A DNA stretch of 15,404 nucleotides from CAYLSV01 sp964386435 (GTDB lineage Bacteria; Planctomycetota; Phycisphaerae; Tepidisphaerales; Tepidisphaeraceae), in the NCBI GenBank assembly GCA_964386435.1, contig CAYLSV010000086.1, positions 1 to 15,404 of the forward strand, written 5' to 3'. The translations under genes and the position numbers were made by a program. This document shows positions 13,049-15,404 of this stretch, piece after piece (the stretch's first letter is position 1; every line of letters begins with the position of its first letter). The notes under the pieces were generated by a model. It was not told the origin of the DNA. It saw only the letters and a list, made by a program, of their open reading frames with translations, and searched no databases.

Positions 13049-14347
13049 ATGGACCGCGCCGCCGCCACCAACCTGCTTGCCCCTGCCGCTCCGTCGGATC
13101 ATGCCGATCGGTTTTGGGAGAATGCCAACGCGTACTTCGAGCGGGTGTACGACTCGATGCGGCTGGACGCCGAGTGGCGGGGGGGGCTCAGTTCGCCGCG
13201 GCGGATCACGACCGTGACCTGTCCGATCCGGCGGGATAACGGGCAGATCCAGGCGTTTACGGGGTATCGGGTGCAGCACAACAACGCGCTCGGGCCGTAC
13301 AAGGGCGGGCTGCGGATGGCGACGAGCGTGGCGCGGGACGAGGTGATGGCGCTGGCCATGCTGCAGACGTGGAAGAACGCGCTGGTCAACCTGCCCTACG
13401 GCGGGGCCAAGGGCGGCATCGTGTGTGACCCGAAGACGCTGTCCGAGGCCGAGCGGGAGCGATTGATCCGGCGGTGGACCAACGAGTGTTACACGACCAT
13501 CGGCCCGGACATCGACATTCCGGCGCCGGACATGGGCACCGACGCCCAAGCGATGGCGTGGATCATGGACACCTACAGCACCCTTGAGGGGCACCAGGTG
13601 CTGGGCGTGGTGACGGGCAAGCCGGTGAGCCTCGGCGGCAGCGTCGGCCGGGAGGAGGCGACCGGCCGGGGCGTCATGAACGTGCTGCTCCGCTACCTAC
13701 AGGTCGTGAAGAACACCGACTTGCGCGGCAAGCGGGTGGCCGTGCAGGGATTCGGCCAGGTCGGCTACCACGCGGCGCGGCTGTGCTCGGACAAGGGGGC
13801 GCACATCGTCGCCGTCAGCGACAAATTTGGCGGCCTGTGGGACCCCGACGGCCTCGACGTCGCCGCCGCCGGGGCGTACTACCTGGAGAACGGCCAACTG
13901 ACGGATTTCCCCGACGCCGAGGCGATCTCCAACGAGGAGCTGCTGACCTGCGACTGCGACGTGCTGATTCCCGCGGCCTTGGAGAACACGATCGACAAGA
14001 CGATCGCCCCGCACGTCAAGGCCCAGGTCATCGCCGAGGGCGCCAACGGCCCCACCACTCCCGCGGCCGACGCGATACTGCGGGAGAGCGGCGTGACCAT
14101 CCTGCCCGACATCCTCGCCAACGCCGGCGGCGTGACGGTCAGCTACTTCGAGTGGGTGCAGGGCCTCGACGCCTACTTCTGGGATTTGCCCCGCGTCCAG
14201 AGCGAGCTGCAAAAGATCATGGAGCGCGCCTTCGACCGCGTGAACGCGATGGCCGACGAAGCCGACTGCGATTACCGCACCGCCGCCTACACCCTGGCCA
14301 TCAGCCGCGTCGCCGAGGCGAGCCGGGTGAAGGGCCTGTTCCCGTAA
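13049..14347 (+). CDS. gdhA: Glutamate dehydrogenase (Glu/Leu/Phe/Val dehydrogenase family)
   Basis: GDH interconverts glutamate and 2-oxoglutarate plus ammonia in the cytoplasm. The 432-residue hexamer-type subunit carries GPYKGGLRM with Lys85, Lys109 in LQTWKNALVNLPYGGAKGG with Lys121, and PAPDMGT with Asp161. The spacing of these four residues equals that of the substrate-binding and catalytic residues of Clostridium GDH (K89, K113, K125, D165). The nucleotide fold has GFGQVG at 234-239 and ends its second strand in VSD (Asp258), which suggests NAD rather than NADP. ILPDILANAGGVTVSYFEW near the end is typical. The gene is complete and has its own leaderless-type promoter. A frameshifted copy of its 3' end lies 300 bp downstream (14646-14772). 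Confidence 0.95.
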   Translation: MDRAAATNLLAPAAPSDHADRFWENANAYFERVYDSMRLDAEWRGGLSSPRRITTVTCPIRRDNGQIQAFTGYRVQHNNALGPYKGGLRMATSVARDEVMALAMLQTWKNALVNLPYGGAKGGIVCDPKTLSEAERERLIRRWTNECYTTIGPDIDIPAPDMGTDAQAMAWIMDTYSTLEGHQVLGVVTGKPVSLGGSVGREEATGRGVMNVLLRYLQVVKNTDLRGKRVAVQGFGQVGYHAARLCSDKGAHIVAVSDKFGGLWDPDGLDVAAAGAYYLENGQLTDFPDAEAISNEELLTCDCDVLIPAALENTIDKTIAPHVKAQVIAEGANGPTTPAADAILRESGVTILPDILANAGGVTVSYFEWVQGLDAYFWDLPRVQSELQKIMERAFDRVNAMADEADCDYRTAAYTLAISRVAEASRVKGLFP

Positions 14348-14408
14348 ATGGTTCGATCCGGCAGCCGGCGCGGGCGCTCAATCATCGACCGGGCCGCCGA
14401 ATCCTGAC

Positions 14409-14418
14409 NNNNNNNNNN
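14409..14418. other. Assembly gap of 10 N
   Basis: A run of ten N marks a join of unknown true length. Bases 14348-14408 before it show no coding signal. Confidence 0.95.
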
Positions 14419-14420
14419 AC

Positions 14421-14549
14421 CCCCGAGTCAAGTTCCACCAGAAGCCGCTGACCGAACAGCTGCCGCTGCTGCCGTTCGCGGTGCCCGGAACCTTTACCGC
14501 GTGGGTGCTGGCCTACGGCAAGCGAATCGACCCGGCGTGCCGCTTATGA
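14421..14549 (+). CDS. 3' end of an unidentified reading frame cut by the gap
   Basis: After the gap a frame runs 42 codons to TGA. It reads PRVKFHQKPLTEQLPLLP and continues through VLAYGKRIDPACRL. Nearly every codon ends in G or C, as in the real genes here, and the residue mix is protein-like. I do not recognise it. It is either the C-terminus of a gene lost in the gap or a decayed fragment. On the other strand, bases 14550-14645 give a Cys-rich open stretch (PCPPKGGQLPCDACDDYPK) that I cannot assign. Confidence 0.35.
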   Translation, partial: PRVKFHQKPLTEQLPLLPFAVPGTFTAWVLAYGKRIDPACRL

Positions 14550-14645
14550 GGGCAAGCAAACTTCGGGTAATCGTCGCACGCATCGCAAGGCAACTGGCCA
14601 CCTTTTGGCGGACACGGCAGGCGTGGGAAGTCGGGCCGGAACCAC

Positions 14646-14772
14646 GTCGAGCTGCAAAAGATCATGGAGTACGCCAAGCACCGCTTGAACGCGATGGCCG
14701 ACGAAGCCGCCCGGCTACACCGCGCCGTCAACCCGACTTGCCAAGGCAGCCCGGGTGAATAGCTTGACTCCG
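14646..14772 (+). pseudogene. Frameshifted 3' fragment of a second glutamate dehydrogenase
   Basis: The bases CGAGCTGCAAAAGATCATGG at 14648 are identical to gdhA from 14203, and the similarity continues to the gdhA end. Translation gives VELQKIMEYAKHRLNAMADEA in one frame. After a 17-base deletion relative to gdhA the next frame gives GYTAPSTRLAKAARVNSLTP, which matches AYTLAISRVAEASRVKGLFP of gdhA. The 5' part of the copy is missing and the end lacks the stop. The many substitutions point to an old paralogue or a transferred homologue, not a recent tandem duplication. Confidence 0.8.
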
Positions 14773-14814
14773 CGAGCAACCGGCGCTCGTGCCTCAACAT
14801 CGCCCAAACCCCCA

Positions 14815-14831
14815 CCGCTGCGTAGCAGCGG
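14815..14831. repeat. Perfect small hairpin
   Basis: CCGCTGC-GTA-GCAGCGG has a 7-bp stem and a 3-base loop. The GTA loop and the adjoining GGGCTACGCCC resemble the hairpin at 11799-11811. It lies between the two pseudogene fragments. Confidence 0.5.
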
Positions 14832-14852
14832 GGCTACGCCCGCCGTTCGTGA

Positions 14853-15068
14853 GCCACCACACCCTGTGCCCCGGAGCTCAACCCGATCGAGGGGCTCTGG
14901 TGCCACAGCAAGCACCACGGCCTGGCGCAGTTTACGCCGAGGGACTTGTCGGAGGTGACCGCCGCGGCCAAGCGGACCCTCGCCACGTCGTCGGACGCCT
15001 CGCTGCTACACGCCTGCATCCGCCAAACCGGCCTGCACCATGCGCTTTATCCATCTCGTCCTCAGTAG
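14853..15068 (+). pseudogene. C-terminal remnant of an IS630-family transposase
   Basis: The frame starting after a stop at 14850-14852 reads APELNPIEGLWCHSKHHGLA and continues through FTPRDLSEVTAAAKRTL to a TAG at 15066-15068. The motif P-E-L-N-P-I-E-G-L-W contains the last catalytic Glu of the IS630/Tc1 DDE domain, and the helical tail after it is typical. Only about 70 of the roughly 340 residues remain, and no start or earlier catalytic Asp is present. I could not identify terminal inverted repeats. Confidence 0.8.
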
Positions 15069-15289
15069 CGGGGTCACGCGTGAACTTCAGCGGATTGCGC
15101 GGTGGGAGGGGTTGCGTGACTGGAACCCACAGCCCCCGCCGCCGTGGTGACGGCGGGGCTGTGCGGGCACCGGGTGACTTTTGCCTCGGGCGTGGCCACG
15201 TTCGGGCCACGGCGTCTGGGGTTCGGTTGCGCGACGTGCATCACGGCTGGCCGTTTGGAAGGGTTGCTGTTTCCTGGAGCGCATGAGCA
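15069..15289. other. Non-coding stretch with hairpins
   Basis: No convincing gene is seen on either strand. It contains a hairpin at 15129-15162 (ACAGCCCC...GGGGCTGT, 12 bp with one bulged C) and another at 15191-15211 (CGTGGCC-ACGTTCG-GGCCACG). It may be remains of the insertion sequence or other decayed repeats. Confidence 0.5.
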
Positions 15290-15327
15290 AACGCGGCGGG
15301 CCGATTTGGGGGTCGGTCCGCCGCGTT
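15290..15327 (-). terminator. Terminator of the glycine-rich protein gene
   Basis: AACGCGGCGGGCCGA (15290-15304) pairs with TCGGTCCGCCGCGTT (15313-15327), 14 of 15 bases, with an 8-base loop. It lies 31 bp past the stop of the minus-strand gene at the window edge, and a short T-run follows on that strand. Confidence 0.6.
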
Positions 15328-15358
15328 AGGTTGAGGTGCTGCGTGGGGGCAGGTGGGG

Positions 15359-15404
15359 TTAGTAGCGGTCGCCGCCGCCGCCGCCGCCGCCGCCGTAGCC
15401 ACCG
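15359..15404 (-). CDS. C-terminus of a glycine-rich protein, probably RNA-binding (partial)
   Basis: Reading inward from the window edge on the minus strand gives GGYGGGGGGGGDRY and TAA at 15361-15359. Gly runs with Tyr, Asp and Arg are the usual tail of bacterial RRM-type cold-inducible RNA-binding proteins. The RRM domain would lie outside the window, so the assignment is an inference. The stem-loop 15290-15327 fits as its terminator. Confidence 0.5.
   Translation of the reverse strand, partial: GGYGGGGGGGGDRY

Noticed and set aside
15073..15120. GTCACGC...GCGTGAC inverted repeat as possible IS end
   Set aside because: The 7-bp match over 34 bases is too weak, and both parts lie on the same side of the transposase remnant.
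15087..15290. Short open frames on both strands in the last 350 bp
   Set aside because: They cross hairpins, have no start signals and no recognisable motifs.
1..15404. CRISPR array or multi-gene defence island
   Set aside because: No regularly spaced direct repeats or cas-like genes were seen; the nuclease at 11864-13003 stands alone.

Overview
The window is GC-rich and gene-dense. It most likely comes from a draft or metagenome assembly of a planctomycete-like bacterium, possibly class Phycisphaerae. That placement is inferred from the double-length ABC-2 permease, the MurD motif variants and the general gene style; no marker gene fixes it. An outer-membrane beta-barrel protein with a C-terminal Phe indicates a diderm envelope, and MurD plus AnmK indicate peptidoglycan synthesis and recycling. 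Two N runs (7976-8056 and 14409-14418) are assembly gaps.

Layout. On the minus strand at the left are anmK (1512-2693), a small membrane protein (1026-1439) and a beta-barrel protein (156-1016). anmK diverges from clpS (2725-3111). On the plus strand follow murD (3300-4721), a DegT-type aminotransferase (4797-5969) and a membrane-anchored coiled-coil protein (6126-6638). Each of these three is preceded by a long imperfect palindrome that fills the intergenic space. Next come tRNA-Ala(CGC) on the minus strand (6742-6812), an ArsR-type regulator (6953-7339) convergent with ruvX (7326-7784, minus), a second kind of palindrome, and gap 1. Then come a mannose-1-phosphate guanylyltransferase (8088-9191, minus), a small two-helix membrane protein (9313-9564), a 695-residue tandem ABC-2 permease (9676-11763), a membrane-anchored DUF4041/GIY-YIG nuclease of lower GC (11864-13003), and a glutamate dehydrogenase (13049-14347). 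The last kilobase is debris: a partial reading frame next to gap 2, a frameshifted fragment of a second glutamate dehydrogenase, the C-terminal end of an IS630-type transposase, several hairpins, and the last 14 codons of a glycine-rich protein on the minus strand.

Three points stand out. (1) Five genes share one start architecture, TACNNT, exactly six bases, then ATG, with no Shine-Dalgarno sequence. This places the expected transcription start on the A of the start codon, so these genes are probably transcribed without a 5' leader. (2) Palindromic elements of two unrelated sequence families end 23-25 bp before the start codon of the next gene, in or beside its -35 region, and one has supplied the last 20 codons of murD. 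(3) The DUF4041/GIY-YIG protein resembles membrane-tethered antiphage nucleases and is the best candidate for a defence gene here.

Most genes are housekeeping and look like separate or two-gene units, not one pathway. anmK and murD sit close together and share a cell-wall theme. The aminotransferase and the guanylyltransferase could both serve surface polysaccharide synthesis, but they are not adjacent.
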